The notes: a model not told the origin generated them from the letters alone. A DNA stretch of 64,000 nucleotides from Kiloniellaceae bacterium (GCA_021776195.1 JAJFGK010000162.1:1-64000); one strand, 5' to 3'. Positions 1-8,159 are shown, counted from the first letter of the stretch. Numbers and translations: made by a program.

Positions 1-1
1 C

Positions 2-622
2 AATTGCCGCAAGGTTCTCGCCGGCCTAGACCTTATTGGCGCGACCTACGACAAGGAACAGCTCAATTATTTCGCCGGGGACCATAAGCAGCCGGCCTAT
101 ACCGCGATCAATCCGAACGCCGAGCTGCCGGCGCTGGTCGATGATGATTTCGCGCTGTGGGAATCCAACGCCATCATGGTCTACGCGAGCGAGAAGCTGG
201 GCAACAAGACTGCGTATCCGGACGACCCCAAGATCCGCGCCGACATCACACGCTGGCTCCTTTGGGAATCCAGCAAATGGTTCGGCACCTGCTATGCCTA
301 CTTGGTCGAAAACGTGGTCAAACCGATCCTCGACGATGTGCCTGACGAGACGCTGCTGGCCAATCATGCGCCGACCTTTCATGCGCACGCTTCGATCCTG
401 GAGAACGCGCTGGCCGGCCGGGCGTGGTTGTGTGACGATCACGCCACTATTGCCGACATTGCCGTCGCCGCCCCGATGCATCTCCATGCGGCACAGAAGC
501 TACCGCTCGATGACTATCCCAACATTCAGGCCTGGATGGCGCGGGTCGAGGCCCTGCCCTGCTGGCAGAAGTCGGACCCCATACCGCATATTCCACCGGA
601 GTTTCTGGCCAAGCTTGCCTGA
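2..622 (+). CDS. Glutathione S-transferase family protein (5' end outside window)
   Basis: The reading frame is open from base 2, so the start lies upstream of the window. The visible part begins at the thioredoxin-fold N-terminal domain: an NCRKV segment (residues 1-5, next to where the GST active-site residue normally sits), the cis-proline loop ELPAL (41-45) and the glutathione-contacting ESNAI motif (54-58). An all-helical C-terminal domain follows to the stop at 620-622. About 206 residues are visible and only some 10-15 seem to be missing. GSTs conjugate or transfer glutathione in the cytosol; the substrate cannot be read from the sequence. The next gene is convergent. Confidence 0.85.
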   Translation, partial: NCRKVLAGLDLIGATYDKEQLNYFAGDHKQPAYTAINPNAELPALVDDDFALWESNAIMVYASEKLGNKTAYPDDPKIRADITRWLLWESSKWFGTCYAYLVENVVKPILDDVPDETLLANHAPTFHAHASILENALAGRAWLCDDHATIADIAVAAPMHLHAAQKLPLDDYPNIQAWMARVEALPCWQKSDPIPHIPPEFLAKLA

Positions 623-645
623 CCGCGCTTTTTCCCCAGGCGGTG

Positions 646-1413
646 TCAGGGCAAGGTGACGAGACCTCCGGAGGTCACGTAAGTCTGGCCGGTGATGAAG
701 CTGGCCGCGTCGCTCAAGAGAAAATAAGTGAGTTCCGCCACGTCCTTGGGAACGCCGACGCGCGCCGCCGGCGTTTGGGCGACGATTTGCCGGCGCATGT
801 CGTCGCTCATGTCTTTCGTCATGTCGGTCTCTATGAGGCCCGGCGCCACACAGTTGACCCGAATGGCAGGGCCAAAGGCGGTGGCGCAATTCCGGGCGAA
901 CCCGATAACCGCCGACTTCGACGTGCCGTAGGCGATCAGACGGTCCGGGCGGATTCTGCTGGGGGCCAGGCCGTTGATCGATGAAATGCAGACGATGCGG
1001 CCATAGTTCCGCGCCCGCATGGCGTCCTTGGCGCGCCAGACGCAATGAAAGGTGCCGTCGAGATTCACCGTCATGATTCGGCGCCAAAGATCGAGCGGCA
1101 TGTCGGCGTCGTCCTCGAAAGAGGCGATTCCCGCATTGGTGACAAGCAGATCGACCGGGCCGCGATCGGTTTCGATGGCTTGGTACATGGCGTCGATCGC
1201 CTCGTAGGAAGCAACATCGGCCCGGTAGACCTGGCCGTCGCCGCCGGCCGCCTTCACCTGCGCCAGCGTCTCGTCGGCGGCGTCGGCGCTGGCCGCGTAG
1301 TTGATGGCCACCCATGCGCCGGCTCTCGCCAGGCGCAGGCAAATCGCCCGGCCGATGCCGCGTGACCCGCCCGTGACCAACGCGACTCGCCCACCGAATT
1401 CAACCTTGGCCAT
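646..1413 (-). CDS. Short-chain dehydrogenase/reductase (FabG-like)
   Basis: 255-aa classical SDR, probably a cytosolic NAD(P)-dependent oxidoreductase. It shows the TGGSRGIG nucleotide-binding loop (residues 14-21), NAG (93-95), catalytic Ser at 144/145 and the YxxxK pair Y162/K166. The frame is open for another 39 codons upstream, but the ATG at 1413 is preferred: it is preceded by a GGTGGAG ribosome site and the SDR fold starts immediately after it. A longer than usual loop (about 149-161) separates the Ser from the Tyr. The FabG-type core does not fix the substrate; it could be a 3-oxoacyl reductase or a sugar/alcohol dehydrogenase. Convergent with the GST. Confidence 0.88.
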   Translation of the reverse strand: MAKVEFGGRVALVTGGSRGIGRAICLRLARAGAWVAINYAASADAADETLAQVKAAGGDGQVYRADVASYEAIDAMYQAIETDRGPVDLLVTNAGIASFEDDADMPLDLWRRIMTVNLDGTFHCVWRAKDAMRARNYGRIVCISSINGLAPSRIRPDRLIAYGTSKSAVIGFARNCATAFGPAIRVNCVAPGLIETDMTKDMSDDMRRQIVAQTPAARVGVPKDVAELTYFLLSDAASFITGQTYVTSGGLVTLP

Positions 1414-1559
1414 TCGATGCTCCACCCGGCGTTCATTTCGATTGCCAGCCAGCCTAGTCGCAACAGAATCGCTTCTCAAGCCGACAGGCCTGGACCTGGG
1501 GTTCAAATCGTTGGGCGGTGCCGCGGTCAATGTCTCGGCATGACCGGAATCGAAGCTCT

Positions 1560-1647
1560 GGGGGCACGATACTTATCTATTTGAAATATTTCAGACGCGA
1601 GTAATTCCAAGTAGGCTAGCAGATGCCAGTTAAGTATCGTGTCCCCA
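1560..1647. repeat. Inverted ACGATACTTA repeats (possible REP-like hairpin)
   Basis: GGGGCACGATACTTAT (from 1560) and TTAAGTATCGTGTCCCC (to 1647) are near-perfect inverted copies separated by about 50 bp. Two further copies, ACGTGATACTTAAG near 2240 and GATAAGTATCGTGG near 2414, lie within 850 bp. From memory, this motif resembles palindromic repeats linked to REP-associated (RAYT/IS200-like) transposases in proteobacteria; no such transposase is visible here. Confidence 0.5.
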
Positions 1648-1704
1648 GGACTAGCATTCCAAAGGACCTTGAATTTCATTCATGGGCCTTTGGCAAGCGC
1701 AATC

Positions 1705-1734
1705 GCGCGCCCGCAGCGAAAGCGAGGATAGCCC
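1705..1734 (-). repeat. Dispersed repeat GGGCTATCCTCGCT, copy A
   Basis: On the minus strand this reads GGGCTATCCTCGCT, two variable bases, then CGCTGCGGGCGCG. The same element is at 43426-43453 and 53877-53907 on the plus strand. All three are intergenic. The CGCTGCGGGCG half is partly self-complementary, so a small palindromic interspersed element is plausible. Confidence 0.7.
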
Positions 1735-1780
1735 CAGCGGCGAGTGAGCGTCCAACTACCATTCTTCATGACCGCTGGTA

Positions 1781-2167
1781 TCACTCCGACCGCAGGGTCT
1801 CGATGTAGGCGATCACGTCGTCGAGGTCCAGTATCGTGATGTCGAAGGGCTCGATCGGCGCGGGCAGGTCGGTCCAGGGCGTGGCGCCTTCCATCTTGAC
1901 GAAGGTCGGGTGCGGGCGGCGCTCGAAAAAGGTCGAAAAGCGCTCCTGGTAGTCCGCCAACTTGGCCAGCAGGAAAAACGAGGGCGTCGAGCCGATGCCG
2001 GCGTAGCGGGTCTCTTCGCTCACCACATGGCAGCGCACGCAGTTGCTCTCGGAAAAAGCCCTGCCATTGCTCGCCGACCCTTCGGCCAGGGCCGGCCCGG
2101 CGGTGGTGGCAGCGAAGATGGCGGCCCAGACCAGGGTCAAGGCAAGCAAGGGTCTCGCTATGCGCAT
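1781..2167 (-). CDS. Small secreted c-type cytochrome
   Basis: 128-aa protein with an N-terminal signal peptide (hydrophobic stretch about residues 7-20, cleavage likely after the ALA at 26-28) and one haem c site, C43-V-R-C46-H47. M92 in a PTFVKM segment is a candidate sixth axial ligand. The size fits a class I monohaem cytochrome or the cytochrome subunit of a periplasmic dehydrogenase. It should act as a periplasmic electron carrier. No partner dehydrogenase or oxidase is adjacent, so the electron donor is unknown. Confidence 0.85.
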   Translation of the reverse strand: MRIARPLLALTLVWAAIFAATTAGPALAEGSASNGRAFSESNCVRCHVVSEETRYAGIGSTPSFFLLAKLADYQERFSTFFERRPHPTFVKMEGATPWTDLPAPIEPFDITILDLDDVIAYIETLRSE

Positions 2168-2532
2168 GATGCCCCGACATTAGCGCCTCGTTTCACCTTG
2201 CGTCCAGACCCGACTGGGTTCCAGGTGCGCGCGCCTGGCGACGTGATACTTAAGAGCCGGGACCCGAAGGGTTCGGCCGATTTATGCTTCGATAGACCAC
2301 GGGATGTGGACTGGTGACCTGGTGCAGCTTCAATACGAACGTGTTCTTGAGCCCAGTCTCCAACTGACGAACGTCGGCCTGCTTAAAGTGGCTCACGAAT
2401 AGGGCACATTAACAGATAAGTATCGTGGACTGCACCCCTGGACTGCACCCCTGTGCTGAGACAAGAAAACTAGGGACAAGTGGTTTGTGATCCCAGGGTC
2501 TGCCGTACGGCAGACCCTGGGGGCATCGTTGT
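2168..2532. other. Gene-free interval: IS scar and repeats
   Basis: There is no convincing gene between the cytochrome start and the transposase remnant. It contains the ACGATACTTA-type copies near 2240 and 2414 and the 30-bp palindrome at 2492-2521. Together with the truncated transposase this looks like a decayed insertion site. Confidence 0.5.
2492..2521. repeat. Perfect 30-bp palindrome
   Basis: Starting CCCAGGGTCTGCCGT at 2492, the next 15 bases are its exact reverse complement, with no spacer at the centre (CCGTACGG). It lies just after the last recognisable transposase codons. It could be two abutting inverted-repeat ends of an insertion sequence or a hairpin-type target. It lacks a following U-tract, so an intrinsic terminator is less likely. 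Confidence 0.85.
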
Positions 2533-2691
2533 TTCTTCGAACTCCTCGGGCGACAGGTAGGCGAGCGCCGAATGGAGCCGCCTCTTGTTGTAGACCTCTT
2601 CGATGAAGGCGCCAATATCGCCTTTGGCGTGTGTCAGATCGCGGTAGGGGCGGCCCTCCACTTCTTCGGTCTTCAGGGTCTTCATGAAGCT
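2533..2691 (-). pseudogene. IS3-family transposase (OrfB) C-terminal remnant
   Basis: About 53 codons match the C-terminal end of IS3-type OrfB integrase-like transposases: SFMKTLKTEEV, then DIGAFIEEVYN, RRLHSALAYLSPEEFE. The DDE catalytic core and OrfA are absent, and the codons upstream of the Ser at 2691 read into unrelated sequence. It is a non-functional relic showing that an IS once sat upstream of the toxin-antitoxin pair. Confidence 0.8.
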
Positions 2692-2811
2692 CCCCGCCGG
2701 AGGCTCGCCGCGCAAAGCGGCTGCGAGGGGCGCAAAGGGGGCGGGAAGGCCAATTGATTACGAGTTGTGCCGCGAGAACTCCCGATCATAGAAAAAGCGT
2801 AAAACCTTTCC

Positions 2812-2838
2812 ATATCAATAATTAACAATTGTTGATAT
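2812..2838. promoter_or_regulatory. AT-rich dyad upstream of parD, probable autoregulatory operator
   Basis: A 27-bp imperfect dyad, outer arms ATATCAA and TTGATAT, inner arms AATT, sits 35-60 bp upstream of the antitoxin ATG in otherwise GC-rich DNA. ParD-type antitoxins (ribbon-helix-helix) usually bind such sites to repress their own operon. That role here is inferred from position and symmetry. Confidence 0.55.
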
Positions 2839-2872
2839 TTCTTGCCATGCTGGAAAAATGAAAGGAGCCCAC

Positions 2873-3130
2873 ATGGCACAGATGAACGTCTCCGTTCCCG
2901 ACCCGATGAAGGACTGGTGCGAAGCTCAGGTCCAGCAAGGGCGATACGCCACCACGAGTGATTATGTCCGCGATCTGATCCGCCGCGATCAGGACGCCCA
3001 GACCGGAGTCAAGGCGCTTCAGGCTGCAATCGATGAGGGGCTGGCGAGCGGGATCAGCTCGCGGTCGCTGGATGAGATTATGGCCGAGGCACGGGCGCGC
3101 GCGGCAAGACCCTCACCGCATGAAGGTTAG
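2873..3130 (+). CDS. Type II antitoxin, ParD family
   Basis: 85-aa protein. Its N-terminus (NVSVPDPMKDWCEAQV) is the ribbon-helix-helix strand and first helix typical of ParD, followed by the GRYATTSDYVRDLIRRDQ segment conserved in the family. The acidic/helical C-terminal tail should wrap the toxin. The ATG at 2873 is chosen over the in-frame ATG at 2858 because it has an AGGAG site 5 bases upstream. It overlaps the toxin gene by 11 bp, so the pair is translationally coupled. It is expected to neutralise ParE and repress the operon through the dyad at 2812-2838. Confidence 0.9.
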   Translation: MAQMNVSVPDPMKDWCEAQVQQGRYATTSDYVRDLIRRDQDAQTGVKALQAAIDEGLASGISSRSLDEIMAEARARAARPSPHEG

Positions 3131-3416
3131 ATTCACCACTCAGGCCGATGCCGATATCATCGACTGTTACATTTACGGTCTTTCGAATTTTGGTCAGGGC
3201 CAAGCCGATGCCTACGAGCAAGACCTGCGCCATGCCATCGAGATCATCGCGGACAATCCGCGCCTTGCGGCCGAGCGGCCCGAGTACAGGCCGCCGGTGC
3301 GGATCCATCACCACGCCAAGCACTATGTCATCTATCTGATCGAGGACGAACACATCCTTGTTGTCCGGGTGCTGCGCGACGAGGTGGATCTGACAAGGTA
3401 CCTGGCATCGCCATAG
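3120..3416 (+). CDS. Type II toxin, RelE/ParE family
   Basis: 98-aa basic protein with the ParE/RelE fold pattern: an N-terminal strand (KVRFTTQAD), two helices (DIIDCYIYGLSNFG; ADAYEQDLRHAIEII), then strands with HHHAKHYVIYLIED and HILVVRVLRDEVD near the end. ParE toxins poison DNA gyrase, RelE toxins cleave mRNA; pairing with a ParD antitoxin favours the gyrase type. The start ATG lies inside the antitoxin gene. The TAG stop is the first unit of a CCATAG tandem array (3411-3452), so array length cannot change the protein. Confidence 0.88.
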   Translation: MKVRFTTQADADIIDCYIYGLSNFGQGQADAYEQDLRHAIEIIADNPRLAAERPEYRPPVRIHHHAKHYVIYLIEDEHILVVRVLRDEVDLTRYLASP

Positions 3417-3452
3417 CCATAGCCATAGCCATAGCCATAGCCATAGCCATAG
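3411..3452. repeat. Tandem hexamer array, (CCATAG)x7
   Basis: Seven perfect uninterrupted CCATAG units. The first overlaps the ParE stop codon, and the array ends 84 bp before the HyuA GTG start. Perfect short arrays of this kind change copy number by slipped-strand mispairing. Each + strand unit contains a TAG in one frame, so the array also terminates translation running in from that frame. Confidence 0.95.
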
Positions 3453-3536
3453 CCCCCACCCCACGCAAAGCTTGCGTGCCGGGCCCGGCATGCCTTAGAT
3501 GGCCGCCAGCCCTCATGACCAAGGAAGCGCCCCCTC

Positions 3537-5633
3537 GTGACCGCGAACACCCCCTCCGTCCGTCTGGCCGTCGACATCGGCGGCACCTTCACGGACCTGG
3601 TCCTGGAGGCCCCGGGCGGGCTGACCACGGCCAAGGTGCTGACCACCCCGGGCGCGCCGGAAGAAGGCGTCATGGCGGGCATCGAGACGGTGCTGGCCGA
3701 GGCCGGCATCGCGCCGGGGGCGGTCGAGCTGCTGATCCACGGCACCACCCTGGCGACCAACGCGCTGATCGAGCGCAAGGGCGCCAAGACCGCGCTGATC
3801 GTCACCGAGGGCCACCGGGATTCGGTGGAGATGGCCTACGAGAACCGCTTTGCCCAGTACGACCTGATGGCCGACCGCCCGGCGCCCCTGGTGCCGCGCG
3901 CCCGGCGCTGGCCGGTCGGCGAGCGGATCAACTGGCGCGGCGAGACGCTGGTCGAGCTGGACGAGGAGTCGGTGGCGGCACTGCTGCCGCGCATCGCCGC
4001 CGAGGGCATCGAGTCGCTCGCCATCGGCCTGCTTCACTCCTATGCCAACCCCGATCACGAGCAGCGCGTGGCCGCCCTGGTCCGCGACGCCTACCCCGAC
4101 CTGGCGATCTCGCTCTCCTCGACCATCTGCCCGGAGATCCGCGAGTACGAGCGCCAGTCGACGACCTGCGCCAACGCCTATGTGCAGCCCCTGATGGCGC
4201 GCTACCTGACGGCCCTGGACGAACGGCTGCAGGCGCGCGGCATCGCCTGTCCCTTCTTTCTGATGACCTCTGGCGGCGGCCTGGCCACCCTGGCGACGGC
4301 CATCGAGCATCCCATCCGCCTGGTCGAGTCAGGCCCGGCGGGCGGCGCCATCCTGGCCAGCCGGATCGCCCGGGAATGCGGCCTCGATCAAGTGGTGTCC
4401 TACGACATGGGCGGGACCACCGCCAAGATCTGCCTGATCGACGGCGGCGAGCCCCTGCTGAGCCGGCGCTTCGAGGTCGACCGGGCCTATCGCTTCATGA
4501 AGGGTAGCGGCCTGCCCTTGAAGATCCCGGTGATCGAGATGGTCGAGATCGGCGCCGGCGGCGGCTCGATCGCCCAGCTCGACGCCGTCGGCAAGTTGGC
4601 GGTCGGGCCGGAAAGCGCCGGCGCCGACCCCGGGCCGGCCTGCTACGACCGGGGCGGCGCGGCGCCGACGGTGACCGATGCCGATCTGCTGATGGGCCGG
4701 ATCTCGCCCGAGGGCTTCGCCGGCGGGCGCTTCAGCCTGGCGCCGGATCGGGCCGAACAGGCGGTCAGCGAGACCCTGGGTCAGCCGCTCGGCATGACCC
4801 TGGAGGAAGCGGCCTACGCGATCTCGGAAATGGTCGACGAGGCCATGGCCAACGCCGCCCGGGTCCATGCCATCGAGTGGGGCAAGGACGTCGCCCAGCG
4901 CACCATGATCGCCTTTGGCGGCGCCGCCCCGCTGCACGCCGCGCGCCTGGCCGAAAAGCTCGAGATCGACCGCATCGTGGTGCCGACCGGCGCCGGGGTC
5001 GGCTCGGCCCTCGGATTTCTGGCCGCGCCGGTCGCCTTCGAGGTGGTGCGCAGCCGCTACCTGCGGCTCTCGGACTACGACGCGGCGATGGTGGCGGCGA
5101 CCTTTGCCGAGATGCGCGTCGAGGCCGAGGCGATCGTGCGCCTCGGCGCCGGTTCCGCGCCGCTGACCGAACGGCGCACCGCGGCCATGCGTTATCTGGG
5201 CCAGGGCCACGAGATCGTCGTCGAGCTGGACGAGAATTTGTTTGCCGGCGCCGCCGCCGAGAATGCCGCGGCACTGAAGGCGCTCTTCGAAGCGGCCTAC
5301 AAACGCCACTTCAGCCAGATCATTCCGGGGGTCGATATCGAAGTCTTGAGCTGGACCTTGACCTTGGCGAGCCCGCCGGCCGCCCTGGCGGCTGACAAAG
5401 GGCCGGTGTCCCGGATCGACGCGCCGGCCCCGAGCGGCAGCGGGCCGGTTTTCTTCCCGGGCCGGGCCGAGGTCCTGCAGGCCGCGCGCTACGACCGCGA
5501 GGCGCTGGCGCCGGGCATGCAGTTTGCCGGGCCGGCGCTGGTGATCGAGGACCAGACCACCACCGTGGTGCCGCCCGGTTTCGCGGTCGAGGTCGACGCC
5601 CGCGGCTACCTGAACCTGACGCGCCAGACTTGA
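3537..5633 (+). CDS. Hydantoinase/oxoprolinase subunit A (HyuA family)
   Basis: 698-aa ATP-dependent amidohydrolase subunit of the acetone carboxylase/5-oxoprolinase/N-methylhydantoinase A superfamily. It has the actin-like phosphate loop VDIGGTFTD (12-20), the HGTTLATNAL segment near residue 69 and a second nucleotide loop YDMGGTTAK. HyuA and HyuB together hydrolyse cyclic amides such as hydantoins or 5-oxoproline using ATP; the true substrate is unknown. The start is GTG with an AAGGAAG site 9 bases upstream. HyuB follows 51 bp downstream, so they form an operon. The cysteine-rich acetone-carboxylase features are absent. Confidence 0.92.
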   Translation: MTANTPSVRLAVDIGGTFTDLVLEAPGGLTTAKVLTTPGAPEEGVMAGIETVLAEAGIAPGAVELLIHGTTLATNALIERKGAKTALIVTEGHRDSVEMAYENRFAQYDLMADRPAPLVPRARRWPVGERINWRGETLVELDEESVAALLPRIAAEGIESLAIGLLHSYANPDHEQRVAALVRDAYPDLAISLSSTICPEIREYERQSTTCANAYVQPLMARYLTALDERLQARGIACPFFLMTSGGGLATLATAIEHPIRLVESGPAGGAILASRIARECGLDQVVSYDMGGTTAKICLIDGGEPLLSRRFEVDRAYRFMKGSGLPLKIPVIEMVEIGAGGGSIAQLDAVGKLAVGPESAGADPGPACYDRGGAAPTVTDADLLMGRISPEGFAGGRFSLAPDRAEQAVSETLGQPLGMTLEEAAYAISEMVDEAMANAARVHAIEWGKDVAQRTMIAFGGAAPLHAARLAEKLEIDRIVVPTGAGVGSALGFLAAPVAFEVVRSRYLRLSDYDAAMVAATFAEMRVEAEAIVRLGAGSAPLTERRTAAMRYLGQGHEIVVELDENLFAGAAAENAAALKALFEAAYKRHFSQIIPGVDIEVLSWTLTLASPPAALAADKGPVSRIDAPAPSGSGPVFFPGRAEVLQAARYDREALAPGMQFAGPALVIEDQTTTVVPPGFAVEVDARGYLNLTRQT

Positions 5634-5684
5634 GCACCTTGCCAGACCTGAAGCAGTGACCGACAGGACCGAGAGGACCCCCTC

Positions 5685-7394
5685 ATGAGCACCGGACAGA
5701 ACGCCCCCTTCCGCGAGATCGACCGCCAGATCATGTGGAACCGCCTGCTCTCGATCGTCGAGGAACAGGCCCAGACCCTGGTGCGCACCGCCTTTTCGAC
5801 CTCGGTGCGCGAGGCCGGCGACCTCTCGGCCGGGGTTTTCGACCGCCAGGGCCGGATGCTGGCCCAGGCGGTCACCGGCACCCCCGGCCACGTCAACGCC
5901 ATGGCCGCCTCGGTCGGTTTCTTTCTGGCCAAGATCCCGCCCGATACCATGGAGGAGGGCGATGTCTACATCACCAACGACCCCTGGCACGGCACCGGTC
6001 ATCTGAACGACTTCACGGTGGTGACCCCGACCTTCCTGAACGGCCGTGTCGCCGGCCTGTTCGCCGCGACCAGCCACGTGGTCGACATCGGCGGCATCGG
6101 CTTTGGGCCCGACGGGCGCCAGGTCTACGAGGAAGGCATCAACATCCCGATCATGCCGCTGATCAAGAAGGGCCAGGTCAACGCCGTGCTGATGGAGATC
6201 CTCAAGATCAATGTGCGCGAGCCCTTGCAGGTCGAAGGCGACCTGCATTCCCTGGCGGCCTGCAACGAGATCGGCCGCCAGCGTCTGGTCGCCATGATGC
6301 GCGAGTTCGACCTCGACCGTCTGGATGCCCTGGCCGATAGCGTGATCGCCCAGTCCCACGAAGCCATGCTGGCCGATATCCGCAAGTTGCCCTTTGGCGT
6401 CTACCGCAATGCCATGCGGGTCGACGGCTACGACAAGCCGGTCGACCTGGTGGCCGAAATGACGATCGGCGACAGCGGCATCGACATCGATTTCACCGGC
6501 ACCTCGAAGGTCTCCAGCTACGGGGTCAACGTGCCGCTGACCTATACCCAGGCCTATGCCTCCTTCGGCGTGCGCTGCATCGTCGGCTCGGGGGTGCCGA
6601 ACAACGCCGGCTCCCTGGACCCGATCCGGGTCACCGCGCCGGAGGGCACGATTCTGAACGCGCCGCGCCCCTGCGCGGTCTCGGCCCGTCACGTCACCGG
6701 CCAGATGCTGCCCGACGTGGTCCTCGGCTGTCTCTATCAGGCGATCGGCGACCGGGTCCCGGCCGAGGGCGCCTCCAGCCTGTGGAACCCGGTCCTGCTC
6801 GGCGGCCATGGCGTGGTCGGGGATGCCGACTACGGCGATTCCATGCCCTTCGCCATGAACGTCTTTCACTCCGGCGGCTCGGGCGCCCGGCCCGGCAAGG
6901 ACGGCCTCTCGGCCACGGCCTTTCCCTCGGGCGTGCGCAACACCCCGGTCGAGATCAACGAGACCATTGCCCCGATCCTGGTCTGGAAGAAGGAGTACCG
7001 CACCGATTCCGGCGGCGCCGGGCGTTATCGCGGCGGCCTCGGCCAGCACATGGAGATCACCCATGCCGACGGCGCGCCCTTTGCCATCTCGGCCATGTTC
7101 GACCGGGTGATCCACCCGCCGCGCGGCCGTGGCGGCGGCGCCAACGGCACCACCGGGACCCTGTCGCTGAAAAGCGGCCTGGTGATGAAGGGCAAGGGGC
7201 GCCAGCCGATCCCGGCCGGCGAGACCATGATCATGGCGATGCCCGGCGGCGGCGGCCTGGGCGACCCCCGCGAGCGGCCTCTGGCGCTGGTCGCCGCCGA
7301 CCTGGAGAACGGCCTGATCTCGCGGGAAGCCGCCGAGCGCGACTACGGTGTGACGCTGCAGGCCGATGGCACCCTGGCCCGCCAAGCCGGCTAA
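5685..7394 (+). CDS. Hydantoinase B/oxoprolinase family protein (HyuB)
   Basis: 569-aa partner of the preceding HyuA. It has family landmarks near the start (FREIDRQIMWNRLLSIVEEQAQTL), in the core (NDPWHGTGHLNDFTV) and towards the end (EEYRTDSGGAGRYRGG-like and GGGGLGDPRER segments). The ATG follows a GAGAGGA site. HyuA and HyuB act as a heteromeric ATP-dependent cyclic-amide hydrolase in the cytosol. It ends 9 bp from the convergent LysE-type gene. The amidohydrolase and dehydrogenase further downstream suggest a nitrogenous-compound catabolic region, but there is no direct co-transcription with them. Confidence 0.92.
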   Translation: MSTGQNAPFREIDRQIMWNRLLSIVEEQAQTLVRTAFSTSVREAGDLSAGVFDRQGRMLAQAVTGTPGHVNAMAASVGFFLAKIPPDTMEEGDVYITNDPWHGTGHLNDFTVVTPTFLNGRVAGLFAATSHVVDIGGIGFGPDGRQVYEEGINIPIMPLIKKGQVNAVLMEILKINVREPLQVEGDLHSLAACNEIGRQRLVAMMREFDLDRLDALADSVIAQSHEAMLADIRKLPFGVYRNAMRVDGYDKPVDLVAEMTIGDSGIDIDFTGTSKVSSYGVNVPLTYTQAYASFGVRCIVGSGVPNNAGSLDPIRVTAPEGTILNAPRPCAVSARHVTGQMLPDVVLGCLYQAIGDRVPAEGASSLWNPVLLGGHGVVGDADYGDSMPFAMNVFHSGGSGARPGKDGLSATAFPSGVRNTPVEINETIAPILVWKKEYRTDSGGAGRYRGGLGQHMEITHADGAPFAISAMFDRVIHPPRGRGGGANGTTGTLSLKSGLVMKGKGRQPIPAGETMIMAMPGGGGLGDPRERPLALVAADLENGLISREAAERDYGVTLQADGTLARQAG

Positions 7395-7403
7395 GACGAC
7401 CCG

Positions 7404-7988
7404 CTAGAACGCAAGCGCCAGGGCGACCACCGTCAGCATCGACAGGGCCATGGCCAGGTTGAGGCGCCGCGTGGCCGTGGGGCTGAGGGCGAGACGCTTC
7501 AGGCTGGCCCCGAGATAGAGCCAGATCAGATGGATCGGCACCGAGATGGCGATCAGGATCGCGGTCTTGGCGAGGGCCTCCAGGACGGTGTTGGAGGGAT
7601 AGAAGGCAAAGCCGCTGAACAGCGTGGTCGTCACGGCGTAGGCCTTGGGATTGATGATCGAGAGCGTGACGCCGTTGAGAAACCCCAGCGGCCGCTCGGC
7701 GGCGGCGATGGCGATCTTGCTGCCGGCGGTGGCGATCCGAAAGGCGAGGTAGAGCAGATAGGCGAGCGAAGCCCCCAGGAGCAGAACCCGCAGCCCGGGC
7801 AGGGCGAGAACCACGGCCGCCAGGCCGCTGGCAACCGCGGCCAGGACCAGCAGCGAGCCGAAGACCACGCCGAACAGGTAGGCCAGCCCGGCGCGAAAGC
7901 CGAAGGCGGCGCCGACCCCGGCCGTGGTCAGGACGCCGGGCCCCGGCGTGATCAGCAGGAAGAAGACGGCAAGGGCGTAGGCGAGCAA
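7404..7988 (-). CDS. LysE/RhtB-family amino-acid exporter
   Basis: 194-aa integral membrane protein with about six hydrophobic helices. The LITPGPGVL motif in the first helix (residues 12-20) and the IINPKAY motif mid-protein are the LysE/RhtB signatures. These proteins export amino acids or derivatives by exchange with protons. The frame has no ATG; the TTG at 7988 is placed exactly where family members begin, with only a weak ribosome site. It converges on HyuB; export of an amino acid released by HyuAB is an attractive but unproven link. Confidence 0.85.
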   Translation of the reverse strand: MLAYALAVFFLLITPGPGVLTTAGVGAAFGFRAGLAYLFGVVFGSLLVLAAVASGLAAVVLALPGLRVLLLGASLAYLLYLAFRIATAGSKIAIAAAERPLGFLNGVTLSIINPKAYAVTTTLFSGFAFYPSNTVLEALAKTAILIAISVPIHLIWLYLGASLKRLALSPTATRRLNLAMALSMLTVVALALAF

Positions 7989-8045
7989 GGGCTGGGCGCT
8001 TTCAAATGATGTGGAACCGGTGCGTAAGCTGGCCCCACCATGTTA

Positions 8046-8122
8046 GTCACCCCGGACCATCCGTCAGGATGGAGCCGGGGTCTCGGGCCGACCGGGCACC
8101 CCTGGCGGGCTGTCCGGGGTGA
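8046..8122. repeat. Palindromic interspersed element (GTCACCCCGGA/TCCGGGGTGAC)
   Basis: Perfect 11-bp inverted arms GTCACCCCGGA (8046-8056) and TCCGGGGTGAC (8112-8122) enclose about 55 bp that is itself partly self-complementary. Its look is that of the dispersed palindromes common between genes of alphaproteobacteria. It lies between the divergent side of the exporter and the SapC stop. A related, more diverged element is at 46199-46274. Confidence 0.7.
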
Positions 8123-8159
8123 CGGCTAGATATTCGATTTCACCGACAAGGCGTGTGTT

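Larger units (their letters stand above)
1414..1780. other. Gene-free interval with two repeat families
   Basis: No credible coding sequence. It holds an inverted pair of ACGATACTTA-type motifs (1560-1577 and 1629-1647) enclosing about 50 bp of lower-GC DNA, and one copy (1705-1734, reverse orientation) of the GGGCTATCCTCGCT repeat also found near 43.4 and 53.9 kb. The rest looks like unremarkable spacer between the SDR promoter side and the cytochrome stop. Confidence 0.6.

Noticed and set aside
4329..7385. 1018-codon minus-strand ORF opposite HyuA/HyuB
   Set aside because: Long antisense frames are expected in high-GC genes with NNC/NNG codon bias. The translation is Arg/Gly/Asp/His-rich with no domains, whereas the plus strand encodes clear HyuA and HyuB.
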